Below are positions 1 to 10,689 of a stretch of DNA of 64,000 nucleotides, piece after piece; position 1 is the first letter of the stretch, and each line of letters opens with the position of its first letter. Source of the DNA: Dipteris shenzhenensis (lineage: Eukaryota > Polypodiophyta > Polypodiopsida > Gleicheniales). The DNA is taken from NCBI GenBank assembly GCA_047967505.1, contig CM106538.1. The stretch is one strand, 5' to 3'. The notes under the pieces are model-generated. The model did not search any database. It was not told the DNA's origin and was given only the letters and a program-made list of their open reading frames with translations. A program made the translations under genes and the position numbers.

Positions 1-1225
1 ACTTTATGTGAGCAACTAAATTTTATGTGAGAAAGCAGTCGAACTATAACGAAATATTTGCGTCATTGACATGATATGGCGCATCAGGATAGAAAAACAC
101 ATAGATGTAAACTCGAAATTGCAGGGCAAAACAATTGGGCTATGGAAGTTACGCATATCTGGCTTCAGACGAAAACTATAGCATTGCCAGTGTTACCACA
201 GTGGGGTGAGTTCAAGTCTGAGATCCGATTCAGTGGTATCCTAAGCTTAATTTCGATCTAATACATCTGGGATAAGTTGCTTTGCTAACCAACCTGTGCT
301 CCGCCGATTCATCACAATGAATTGAAATCGAGGTTGAGTTCGCCTGCGGTGTTAGTTGCCCACACACATAAGGAACGGAATGCAACCAACAGTACGGCGT
401 TTGTGGGAAACACGATCTGCCCAAGCAAACTTGAGAATGAACCACAAACAATTTACTTCCTTACCTCTTCACGACGAACAACGATCCTTCTACATCCTTA
501 CGGCTCTGCAATGCCAAAAAGATGTCAAAACCCATATCCATCACAGAATCAAGTACAGCTCTACATGGCGAGATCGACGCCCCACAGAGCAAAGTGCCAT
601 TTTTGAGAGATACAGCTCTATTCCAACATACGTTGAAGGGGGGGGAATGCGAGTTCTACAAGGCGAATCAAAAGCAGGAAAAACGACCCCTCGATCAAAG
701 CAGCGAATGTGGAGATACCCATTCACAGAGGTCGATGTTAAACTCATAAAAAGTGACGTGGGCAGCCGTGGAGAGGATCTCTTCAACATCGCGATCGATG
801 CGCTGAAGCACGGTGAGATTCAATTCTCGGGTGCTCTGCTGATTAAGCTGCGGGAGAAGCTTCACGTTCTGTGACATAGGGGAACGCGATGGGGGGGCTC
901 AAGGGAGGGCAATGCAAGAATGAGCAAAGTGGCGTCGTTCATCAGCAACAACAAGAAGGAGAGTGGGTGGAGTTCCAAATGCTCATTTTGTACACAAGGC
1001 TCACCTCAGGTCTCCTTAATTACCACTATCTTCCACACACACTTAAGTCCTTATCTCATTCTCTTAGTTTTTTGGGACCATGGGACCTTGGTAGTTTTGT
1101 GGGAAATGGACATTTCACTCCCGAGTGGCCCCATCTCGTCTCTCCCACCTTTTCTTTCCCACACCACTCAGCTGTTGCGTCTAGAGCTCACTGGTCTTCT
1201 TGTGACAAAAAAGACTCTCTAAAGC
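1..1225. other. No recognisable gene
   Basis: I see no domain I can name here. A 172-codon open stretch at 356-874 (+) has mixed, fairly polar composition, but it overlaps open stretches in other frames and matches no family I know, so I leave it uncalled. It could be a fragment of a decayed gene. Confidence 0.3.
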
Positions 1226-1232
1226 ATTTGAG

Positions 1233-2161
1233 GGTTGAACACAATGTAATATCCACAGTTTCACCAAACGATGTGATAATAAACATGGGGAATCAGTTTT
1301 CCCATAATGCTTAAGGCTTTAGAGGGTGCTCTAAAGATTGGTTCATCACCCTATGCATGTTCTTGCATTATCCTTATCCTTTTCTATCCAAACTCGTCTT
1401 GCTCATCTTAGGCTAGGTTCAAACAGGTGCGGCAACCAAAACACCTTTTTGGGAAGATGGCTACCGTTGTGTGATGTCCACACATGGCACGCCTAACAAT
1501 ATAGCCATTTATTGGCATGCACATTCCACACACCTGTTGTACGCCCTCTTGGTTATGCGAACATGTCATTGGACGTTCTAGAGCCACCTGGGGCCAAAGC
1601 CTAACCACTGCAATGCGTCAAGGGAGGATGGCTAGTGCTTGGGTAGGGGGTAGTGCCAGACACACCTTCCTTCTTTCAGCCATGTTTACAAACCAATCAT
1701 CTTGTGCCTCGACGATTGTCCCTTTGGTTGAACATGATGTAAAATCCACATTTTCACCAAACGATATGATATTTAACATGGGAAATTAGTTTTTCAATAT
1801 CATTAGGCTTTACAGAGCTTTCTCCTTGCCATCTTCCATCCAAAGTCATCTTGCTCATCTTAGACTAGATTTAGGCAAGGGTGGCAACCAAAACACCTTT
1901 TTGAGAATATGGTACGGTTGTGTGGTGTTCACACCCGATTTATTGGCAAGCACATTTCACACCCCTCTTGTGCACCCTCTTGATTATGCAAAAATGTCAT
2001 TGGATGTTCTAGAGCCCTTCGGTTTAAAGCCTAACCATTGCAATGCGCTAATCTTTTTTATTGGATGGCTAGTGCTTGGCAGGGGGTATTGCTTGACACA
2101 CCTTCCTGCTTTGCCCATGTCTACAAACCAAGCATCTTGTGGTTCGATGATCAACACCCCT
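1233..2161. repeat. Diverged tandem duplication, two units of about 490 and 435 bp
   Basis: Unit A (about 1233-1725) and unit B (about 1726-2161) share the same blocks in the same order. Both begin with a GGTTGAACA block followed by TTTCACCAAACGAT. Both then carry GGCAACCAAAACACCTTTTT (1433 and 1890), a TGTCATTGGA block, AAAGCCTAACCA, and GGATGGCTAGTGCTTGG (1627 and 2063). Substitutions and small indels are scattered through both, so the duplication is old. Neither unit has a convincing coding region. Confidence 0.75.
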
Positions 2162-3899
2162 TTGCATGATGATCCGCCCCCATCTGAACCCAGCCTAATG
2201 GTGTTTGCACCCATTTGAACCCAGCCTTAAATTTCCATTTCCCACATGTCACAAGGCCTTAATATGGGAACTTACAATGCATAGATTGTGCCTTTGCCAC
2301 AGATCATGACAACTATTTATGTATTCTATTGTTAGGCTTGCCCCAACTAAGTTTGAGATGTGTAAATGCCATTTCAAAGAGATGATATCCATATACTTTG
2401 CAATAAATATATACAGTGGGGAGACTCCTTAACTTACGTAAAGTAATTTTATGTAAGGAATAGTACAGTGTTTTGGAGTTTCTTACCTCCTCCCCCTTGA
2501 GAAAATGTGACCATTGATCATGAGGAGTTAGAAACTATGATAAATAAAAGTTTACCATTGATCATGATGACTAAAAGCTATGGTGAATGTAGAGCATTAG
2601 AAAGCAATGGCGATTGCAAAAAGCAAAGCTACGAAAATAGAAAGCTAGAGTATTGGAAATCAATAGCAATAAGCAAGGTAATTGTTATGCCTACAACAAG
2701 CACACAAGGTACTCGGTCTAGGCAAAAATCAAATAAGCACAAAAGAAGCATTCATCCCTCACTCTCTTCCAAAGTCTTGCAGCATCCATCCAACTAGCAA
2801 ATGCAATTTTTTGGCCTTTTGGGCCTATTTGCCTCGTTTCGATGAGTACGTTGTAGAGGGAGTGGTCTTTTGACACAAAGCTTGGGAGTGGGCTTCAAAC
2901 ATAAAGCTTTGGTTGCAATTATATGTTACATACTTGCTTGCATATGAGAGCCTAAAAAATACCAAGTTTGTATGAAAGTGCAAGCTTTATCGTGAGAGGT
3001 AAATAGCAACAAATGTAGAGTTTGATAATAAACTAGAGTTTGCAAGCTATATCTTAATAGTTAAATATATGCAAACCCAATTATTAAAAATTATAGGGCA
3101 AGTTTCTTTGCTTCGGTACACTTAAATATGGTGGCCACCTGCTCCTGGGCTAATGGAAGGGTATGAGTATAATTTTAGAGTTGTGTAATGGTGAGTTTGA
3201 AAGTCATTGGTAATTGTTTATGCTAGGTGATGGTGAACACCAATTGCAATTGAGGCAAGGTCAGCAAGAACAATATAGGCATGGTAGGGTGATTATGGTT
3301 GCATTCAACTGTAGATAATAGTAAATTAACGCCTCGCATAATAGTCCCCCTCTCACAATCCTTTCCATACTTCACCATGTGGTGGCTCCTCTCCTGACAT
3401 CTCCAACGGTGCTATGTGAAGGTCAAGGAAAAGATGGGTGCACTCAAGCTATTATGAGGTATTCTACATGGGCAAATTCATGCAAGTTTCAATACATATG
3501 ATTTTACATGTGCATAAGACACAAGTCAATTTCAATGCTTACAAATGTAACATGCAATGCATGTAGCATGATGTTGAATGCATGCATGTAACACGATACA
3601 TAGTGCATCATGCATATTGATTGCAATACAACATATGACAGCATGCATATTGCATGCATGCTTTCTTTTTACAATTGAATTACATGCATGCAATATGTAT
3701 CATATTCCATTGCAAAAGAAAAAAAGACATGCTATCTACAAATAAAAAACTGACAAAAACCACCTCCCTCTTTGAGAGAGCCCAGGCATCTACACTTAAA
3801 GAGTGGTCCCATCTCCTGTGCCTTGTGAGCATAGGGACCAAGGACTACCTTTAAGGCCAAGCCCTGGTGTGGGGTTTAAGATAGGAGAAGAAAATTACC
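2162..3899. other. No gene; ATGCAT-rich low-complexity zone at 3540-3700
   Basis: AT-rich sequence with no protein similarity that I can see. Between about 3540 and 3700 the words ATGCAT and GCATGC recur many times, forming short overlapping palindromes. Confidence 0.4.
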
Positions 3900-4811
3900 T
3901 CTCAAACCAAAAGTGTTAAAATAAATCGACAACATCCTCATGTGGTCACGATGGTACTTTTACTACTAGTAAAAAGACTATTACTATTAGTTAAAGGCCT
4001 ACTACCATCGATAAAAGATCTATTGCTTTGGAGCGACATCATGGATTGAGGGCTTGCTTTGAATCATCCAGGACCCCATAATAATCAATAACCTCTCAAA
4101 TCTCCTCCACTTAGGCAAGAGATCAGTCCCCCAAAGGGTGCTGCATACATGATCATTGGCCACCATCAAAGTATCAAATAACTACCCCTTAAAGAGTTGC
4201 CTCTCTAGTTGATCCCGAGTTCCTTGAGCTCTTGTAAGCTATACCCAGGCTACATGGACCATTGTAAACAACCAACCTACAAAAGTTGCCGCTAGGTAAT
4301 TGTAGGTCAACATGATCTCCATCAATAGCCCATGGTATGTGAAACTATTTCGATATAATACTATCTAAGAGGTGTTAAATTTCATAAACCTATGCTTTCC
4401 AAGGTTGAATATCATGTCTTTCTCCCTATAAAACACCTCTAGGGCCTCAAAGTGTCTCTATAAGCCTATTATTAAAGAAGATATGAGGACAATCTCGTCC
4501 TCACCTAACAATCTTTGTACTATGAAGTTGGCAAGCAATGACTTGTCACCTTCAAGTCGGACAATGAAGGACATGATCTCATCAATGTAGAAGCCAAAAT
4601 GTGTTCGTGAAAGGGGGCATCCATGCTTCACTCTGATGGATAGCTGACCTATTGGTGAAACTCCACTTGTAATATATTGAGCTTGAAAGATTGTATGATG
4701 AATCTATAGGAATAAGGATATGCAAAATCCTCTCTAAAAAATATCATGCAAAATCAGGATCTAGAGAGAGAAATACTAAAATTGGAGAGAGAAAGACTAA
4801 AAGCTTGCACT

Positions 4812-5110
4812 TTTTGACATCCCTCCAAAAAGTGTAGAGACTGAGGTCTCCTACAAAAGAGGTCCCACCCTTGAGGTTCCTACAAAAAGTGTAGAGAGTC
4901 TTACCCAAAGAGGTCCCACCCTTGAGGTTCCTACCAAAAGTGTAGAGACTCTTACCCAAGAGGTCTCCAACAAAATAGGTCCCACCCTTGAGGTTCCTAT
5001 AAAAAGTGGAGAGACTCTTTTTTTTTTCAAATAAAAGTGGAGAGACTCTTACCCAAGAGGTCTCCTAGAAAAGAGGTCCCACCAAGAAGTCTCCTACAAA
5101 TTGTGTAGAG
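4812..5110. repeat. Minisatellite inside the LINE remnant
   Basis: Imperfect tandem units of roughly 50-100 bp are built from GAGGTCCCACCCTTGAGGTT, CTACAAAAAGTGTAGAGA and CTCTTACCCAAGAGGTCTCC. The GGTCCCACC word starts at 4861, 4912, 4978 and 5075. It lies where extra length appears between reverse transcriptase blocks of the surrounding LINE remnant. Confidence 0.75.
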
Positions 5111-5429
5111 ATCAACATGTATAAATCTCACTCAATGGAATGAAAAACCTTTGGTCTTGTATAGATGTTAATAAACTTTCTTTATTTCTTTCTTTCAGAT
5201 CGTGCTCTTAATACAAGAGAACACACCATCTAGGGTTCATACTCTCCCTTTGACAACTCATAAAGCCTGGGATCTACATCTCTTGAGATCTCTAAATCAT
5301 AAAAGATCGGAAAACACTATGTCATAAGCCTTTCAAAAGTCTACAAAACAAGCATAGACTTTTTGAGATCTTGATCTCACCTCCTCAATGATGGCCATAA
5401 AGTGGGGATGTGATCTAGAGTAGAGTGCT

Positions 5430-5612
5430 ATCTTTGAAATCTAGCATATCCCAAATCTTATTGTATTTTGAGCCTTTGTGAAAGTGTTGTTCTCTCTCTA
5501 ATACAAACTTATAGATCTTGGCCAGTGTGTGGATATCTTCAAAACCTAGCCTACCCCAAAGCCTATTGTCCTTGAGCCTCTATGAAAGTGTTCTCTCTCT
5601 AGTACAAATCGA
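5430..5612. repeat. Two-copy tandem duplication, about 108 bp offset
   Basis: The blocks around AGCCTTTGTGAAAGTGTT (about 5472) and AGCCTCTATGAAAGTGTT (about 5576), with the flanking CTAGC and CTCTCTCTA words, repeat once with about 80% identity. It lies upstream of the first palm block of the minus-strand LINE remnant. Confidence 0.6.
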
Positions 5613-5720
5613 TAGAGCCAATGTGTCGCCAATCATGAGAGTGCGATTGTTCCTAGTATCCATTGGGTCTCCTTCTTTGTTATCAATGGGAAAACCATGG
5701 CATACAGTGTGATTGAACAT

Positions 5721-6432
5721 CAGTGCTAGGATTGGGGAGCCAAGATGTCCTCCCCATGTGTGAAGTGTTTTGTCTATACTCTATCATGGCCTTGGGCTCT
5801 TTTGAAGTAGAGTCTAGTGCAACCTGCACATTCCATGTGGTAAACAGGGTGTATGTGGTGGGCTTGGGTAAGGAAGACATATCAAGCTTGACCTAGAGAA
5901 TCATAGAGCAATGTGGCATATGTGTGCCAAATCATAGGGTTCATGTGATTGGGATGGGTGGCATTCCCTCTAATACAAGATCCCAGTAGGTTCCCTTCCT
6001 AAAAAGAGAGGATCATCTCATCAAGTTTGTGTGAGAGGAAAGTGGACTTCTTATGGTTGTAAGGTGGCATGAGATTCGATATGCCATAGATGGCATCAAA
6101 TGTCTTAAAGCTTGTTGGTCTAACCATGAACTCTAAGGCATCTTCCTTGCTAGAGGGCATGCTATGACTCAATCCATGAATGGGAATGATGTAGAGGCAA
6201 TATCTTGAACCACCAAAACTAGGGTGTCTGAGGCATGGGTGAGATCTACACCATCTCCAAGGGAGGTCGATGTCACAAGATAGTTGGCTCTCATAGACCG
6301 CATCAAGGGAAAAATCAAAGCATATTTCATAAGGAGCAAATGGAGCTAGATGCTCTAATGAGTACCCTTTTTAAACACTTTTTTGTGACCATTTTTTGTA
6401 TAAATTAGCCTTTTCAAAGATCATACACATTT
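5721..6432. other. No recognisable gene
   Basis: Sequence between two minus-strand retroelement remnants. Minus-strand frames stay open for 50-70 codons but show no motif I can assign. It may be further decayed pol sequence. Confidence 0.3.
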
Positions 6433-6970
6433 CTAGGAACTAATATATATAAAAGGAGGTCTATGAAGACTTGAAAGAATTATACAACACGGAATTTCGA
6501 CAGGTTTTCTAGTTGGAATACTCATGAAAAGATGGTGACATTTTCCTTTTTCTTTTTTTTTGGATGGCGACTTTTTGATTGGTGACACCCAATCAGTATG
6601 CCCGATCTCCCAATTGGTGAAACCAGGATCCAATAATTTTTCAAGTTCTTCATAGACATGCGTGCCATACTTTGGATTTATCCTATAGGGTCCACATACC
6701 TTAGGTTTGGATCCTTCCCTAAGCAGTATGGTATGCACTGCAACTTCAAGGGAGATCCCTTTCATTTCCTTGTAGGACCAAGCCATGCAATCCCTGTATT
6801 ACATTAGCAATACTTTTAGTTCTTTCTCATCCTCTTGCATGAGTTATTTGCCGAGGTACACAAGCTTTTCTTCTTCTCCTTCTAAGGCAAGATCCAATTT
6901 TCTAGTCTTGGCTGGCCCCTCATAAGCTTGAGTTTTCCCTCGTCTACCTATTTCCTTGATCTCTGATTCC
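6433..6970 (-). mobile_element. Ty3/gypsy pol remnant (reverse transcriptase N-terminal part)
   Basis: The minus strand carries the linker and start of a gypsy reverse transcriptase. It reads RKLDLALEGEEEKLVYLGK (about 6900-6850), a stop, EDEKELKVLL, another stop, then AWSYKEMKGI (about 6780). After that come VCGPYRINPKYG, EELEKLLDPGF and WVSPI (about 6590). This block order is diagnostic of plant Ty3/gypsy polyproteins. After WVSPI the frame degrades into Lys-rich sequence and is lost before the catalytic YXDD, so this is a fragment. No LTR was identified. Minus-strand open stretches at 7160-7559 might be more of the same polyprotein, but I cannot confirm that. Confidence 0.8.
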
Positions 6971-8931
6971 TAGATTGGTCTATGCATTGCTATTGTTGCA
7001 TCCCCCCTTGTACAATTTTGAAATAGTCAAGAACTTCCCTAAGGCTTTCATAGCACTATGAGGTGCTTGCCTAACTATAAGTGCTACTACTTCTTACTAT
7101 GGAAGAGTCTTGATCTGTTTCACTTGCTTTTCTTTTTTGTGTATTCTCCATTTTAGTCTTCATTCACACATTGGGATTTTGCAAAACTTTTTGCTTTGTG
7201 AGACTAATGATAGATTTTGAATGGCCATCTTGTTCTCAAATACTGGCTCTTTTGCCATGCATGCTCCTTCAAGGGCCTTTGGATCCCATTGTAAATTTGG
7301 TGGCTCCACTACTTGGGTGGGCTTGGTTAAGCACAGTTCCACCACTCAGGCTTGCATCCTTTCAAACTCATTACGTGCTCCACCTTAGTTTTCTTGCATC
7401 ACACACCGTTCTTTTTTTCCTTAAGTGCTTGCTATTTACTAGTGTTGGAGGGTTTGGCTTGAGGTATTCTACTTCCATTAGCGTTTGTAGAATCACCAAA
7501 TCGTTATCCTTTGCGTGTGTTGGTGATGGACATGAGAGAGAAATGCCATTGAGGATCACTATTCACAAGTCCGAGGGTGTTCATTATCTATAGTCGTGTC
7601 ATTGCTCATTGTAGCACAGGTCTTTTGGTCCTATTCTGGTGAGAGGTTTACGGGCTAAAGCATGGAAAGCAACTCTCATACATGCTTAGATGATAAAGAG
7701 GGCTTGATCACGATGATGGATGGAGGCTCTCACATCCATGGGAGTTCAAGGGTTTAGAAGGCGGATAGGGTTGAGAAGATAACTAGGAATTCCAGGGTTT
7801 AAAAAGGATTGAGGATGAGTCCAAGGTTGAGGAGTGGCAGGGTTTAGGACGAGTCCAAGGTTGAGGAGTGGAGAGCTAGTCTCCTTCACGACTTCAAGGG
7901 GTAAAGGTTTGAGAAGGAGGATCAAGGGAGGAAGGAAGAGGTGAAGGGAGGAGGAGGAAGTGGAGAAGGGAGGAGGATCTGAGGAGGGAGTGCAAGGGTA
8001 AGGGCATGCTAGAACACGATAGTGTATGGGCGCATGGATGCAAACGAGATCAATCACACAATCATCACCTGAAATCACACAATTATATACTATAGTTAGA
8101 TTGTTAATTTTTCAAATCTAAACACAAGCAAGGTACTTTACACACCTATACTCCCCTGTACCGAAGTAGAGTAGCCCATCTTGCAAGAAGCATAGGAAGC
8201 ACAGATGGATATGCTCCCTCATATGTCTATCCAATCACCATTCCCATCTCGTGCTAATAACCTAAACCCTCCCTATTAGTATAAAATAAATTAAACCCTC
8301 CCTCTCTATCCAATCACCATTCCCATCTCGTGCTAAAAACCTAAGCCCTCCCTATGACCTAAACCCTCCTTAATAACCTATTAGTATAATATAAATTAAT
8401 GGCCCAAGGTTTTGTGGTGGGAAAATCCCATTGTCAATCTCCACCCACCAATACCATTGATCTCCTTGCACATGATTGCTATCCATAGCTTCAACCCACA
8501 TTTGAATAGAATGCTCTTGCACATTGAATTAAAAACATACATTCCCTATCAACACATTCAACCATAAATGCACATTTCCTATAGTTATATATGATACCTT
8601 TGCTTCAGAGAGTCCATTATAGACGAATGCATACCTACAAGTGATATAGCCTCTTGAAAATCTGATGTGATCCTCCGTATCAAAGTTTGGGCTTCATTAG
8701 GGTGAGGAACCATAGCTGCAACATATGAAAAGCATTAGCATTATCATTTCAAGACAATTTATCAAATATGATGAGAGATGTTATACATGAAAGAATCATA
8801 CCATCATCATTTCTTACACTCGAATACACAGCAGAACAATCAGAAGTGAATGTACACGGAATATAGAAGGCTTCAATTTGCCTAGTTCTATTGCATATAA
8901 TTGATGGCATCATTGCACAATTGTGTGTACT
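6971..8931. other. No confirmed gene; possible decayed retroelement and low-complexity sequence
   Basis: Open stretches at 7160-7345 and 7371-7559 (-) may be upstream parts of the neighbouring gypsy remnant. The region 7746-8078 is purine-rich on the + strand (GGAGGA-type words) and yields a Pro/Leu/Ser-rich minus-strand reading that looks compositional rather than coding. Confidence 0.35.
8227..8395. repeat. Two-copy tandem duplication, 79-bp offset, with AAACCCT-like words
   Basis: CTATCCAATCACCATTCCCA begins at 8227 and again at 8306, followed in both copies by TCTCGTGCTA and a CCTAAACCCTCC or CCTAAGCCCTCC word. Four AAACCCT/AAGCCCT words occur, close to the plant telomere unit but not in array form. 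Confidence 0.65.
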
Positions 8932-9600
8932 TCAAAACCCTTGAGTATCATCACCTTCATTTGGTGCTTTACCCTTTCTCGACCATGCACATGTGCAACA
9001 TGCCCACCTAAGGCTTGCATTGTAAACAATATGTTCTATCTCTAGATTATTTTTACTTTTCACTTTTGTGCATTCTTCTTCATTTGATAGTGTCACAAAG
9101 TCATTAGATATCTCCTTTGCCTGAGTCAAAGGGTGAAAAGTTTGGAAGAAACCCATCATCTTTTTGAATCTCCATGTACCAATAGTATGGCAAGCATGTA
9201 GATTTGAGGCGATGCATAAGCCAGTCAATGCGACGACCAAAGATAGATTTCTTCCCACATTGAAAAAAAAAAAGAATCATGATTTAAGAGTCGCATGGTA
9301 AGACTCTATTGCTCCATTGGTATTTTTGTTTGCATGAGGATGTGTGCACACACATTGCACCCACATTGCTACAATAGAGAGTAGATATGAGTTTTGAGAT
9401 CATCAAATGTCCACGTGAATAAAACAAAGAGTTTCATGAAAAGGGTTCAAGGTTGTAGGCTTGCAATACTAATGAAGTTGGAAAGCCCATCTCTCCTCAA
9501 AATATTCCATGAATGCAGTCTCCATTGAAAATCTTTTTAAATAGTCCAATCAACTGCTTGCTCAATTAGCTATGGATCAGCAGACAAAGGCTTGTTTATC
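8932..9600 (-). mobile_element. MULE-like transposase remnant with SWIM-type zinc motif
   Basis: On the minus strand a frame around 9340-9280 reads GAIESYHATLK, a signature of MULE/FAR1-type transposases (compare IESYH). It is followed after a T-rich interruption by RNLSLVVALTGLCI and, near the C-terminus, by LRWACCTCAWSRKG (about 9000-8960). The CxC with WSRKG corresponds to the start of a SWIM zinc finger, whose downstream C-x-H half is missing or mutated. Frame breaks and the loss of the N-terminal DDE region make this a non-functional 3' fragment. It lies directly next to a Helitron remnant of the same orientation. Confidence 0.6.
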
Positions 9601-9627
9601 CACGTATCCATAATGGCTCCAAGCCTT

Positions 9628-10620
9628 CTAAATATTTTTGCTTGCCTGGTATAACCTTATAGTCTTTGGTCTTCTTTGTTTTTTTATTGTGTTTTTATTA
9701 TGCGTATATCGACAGCTTGTGTATTGAGCAAGGCAAACCTGTTGCAGGTGTAGTGGTCTTCTATAGTATTTAGTGATAATGTCTTTAAAGAAGATGTTAG
9801 TGCTGTCTGGGTCCATCTTTTCTAATTGCCATCGTAGTTTCAACAACAATTTGTGCAGATTTAGTGGACTAATGTTTATATAAGCATGTATTCTAGTACT
9901 ACTTGTCAGTGGAAGTGATAGTGAAAGATAGACAACTCGTTGGGCACTTGTGTGTTGAGTGTTTAGTATTGTGTTTCCTATTTCATGTGCATATTCATTA
10001 GTTGGTTCCTTCATGATTAGGCTATCATTTAGGGCTTGCTTCACTGCTTCATTCGAAGCTTTATCTGCCTTTGCTATGTATGAAGTGCGATAAGCAATAG
10101 CACCATGCGGGTTTAAAATGAATTGTATGTTAGTGTTTTCTCACCAAAGCCTTGATATTGTAGCATTGAAATTGTATATGTATATGTCTTTGGGTTGTCT
10201 TCTCAAGAAAATGATCGGTTGGATTATTTTGGACCTAAGTGCTATTATGTATTTTGCTTGAGATAAATCAATGTTGTGCCAGAATGTGTCAAAGTCCATT
10301 GATGTAGTTGCTATGCCATGCAATGGATGTTATTTTCTTGAAGCTCTTTTTGTAGTCAGCGTTGTTTTGTTCTGATTAAAGCGGTAATAGAAGGTGTGTT
10401 TTGTGTTTGGTGGCCTTGGGAATCCAAACATGCACATCTTTCTCCCTTTTTTACATGTTCTCCTATGCTTATGTATTTGTATATCATTGTTCGATATCTC
10501 TAGTAATGATGAATCAATGGTAATGTAGCAATCTATGAATGCCACTATTTCATCATTGGATGATGACTACAACATTGGTGCATGTTCAATCTCACAGCAC
10601 TCTTTTGTTGATGAGAGTTG
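9628..10620 (-). mobile_element. Helitron remnant (helitron-like N-terminal domain)
   Basis: Minus-strand frames read in order: CCEIEHAPML, a stop, then SSSNDEIVAFIDCYIT (about 10600-10520). Next come QIHKHRRTCKKGRKMCMFGF followed by PRPP (about 10480-10410), TFWHNIDL (about 10290), NTNIQFILNPHGAIAYRTSY (about 10130-10070), and SAQRVVYLSLSLPLTSSTR followed by INIS (about 9950-9870). This is the conserved order of the domain at the start of plant Helitron Rep/helicase proteins. Three or more stops interrupt it, including TAG where Gln would fit. I did not find the downstream helicase motifs or the CTRR 3' hairpin, so it is a partial, dead copy. Confidence 0.8.
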
Positions 10621-10689
10621 ATTCAAATATGATTGAAGACTTAAGGCTTCTGTTTCTCTGACCATGTCTTAATTCTGAGCTGTGGTTGA

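Larger units (their letters stand above)
3900..5720 (-). mobile_element. LINE (non-LTR) reverse transcriptase remnant
   Basis: Read on the minus strand, broken frames give a recognisable non-LTR reverse transcriptase in domain order. At about 5400-5290 there is EEVRSRSQ followed by CFVDF, a stop, then KAYD, which is the palm block with the first catalytic Asp. At about 4630-4330 come GCPLSRTHFGFYIDEIMSF and a degenerate catalytic block, EDEIVLIS, where YADD is usual. A thumb-like stretch with EALEVFYREKDM follows. The lower part aligns well with the LINE copy at 30110-32092, so both belong to one family. Stops and frameshifts make it non-functional. The spacing between the first and second palm blocks is enlarged by a minisatellite at 4812-5110. 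Endonuclease and ORF1 were not seen. Confidence 0.75.

Noticed and set aside
356-874. 172-codon + strand frame as a possible gene
   Set aside because: No family recognised, overlaps open frames in other phases, and a start near other ATGs gives no support. Left as unexplained sequence.
7746-8078. Pro/Leu/Ser-rich minus-strand frame
   Set aside because: Compositional: purine-rich repeats on the + strand, no domain and no splice or start context.
8227-8395. Interstitial telomeric array
   Set aside because: AAACCCT-like words are scattered in a duplicated unit and not arranged head-to-tail.
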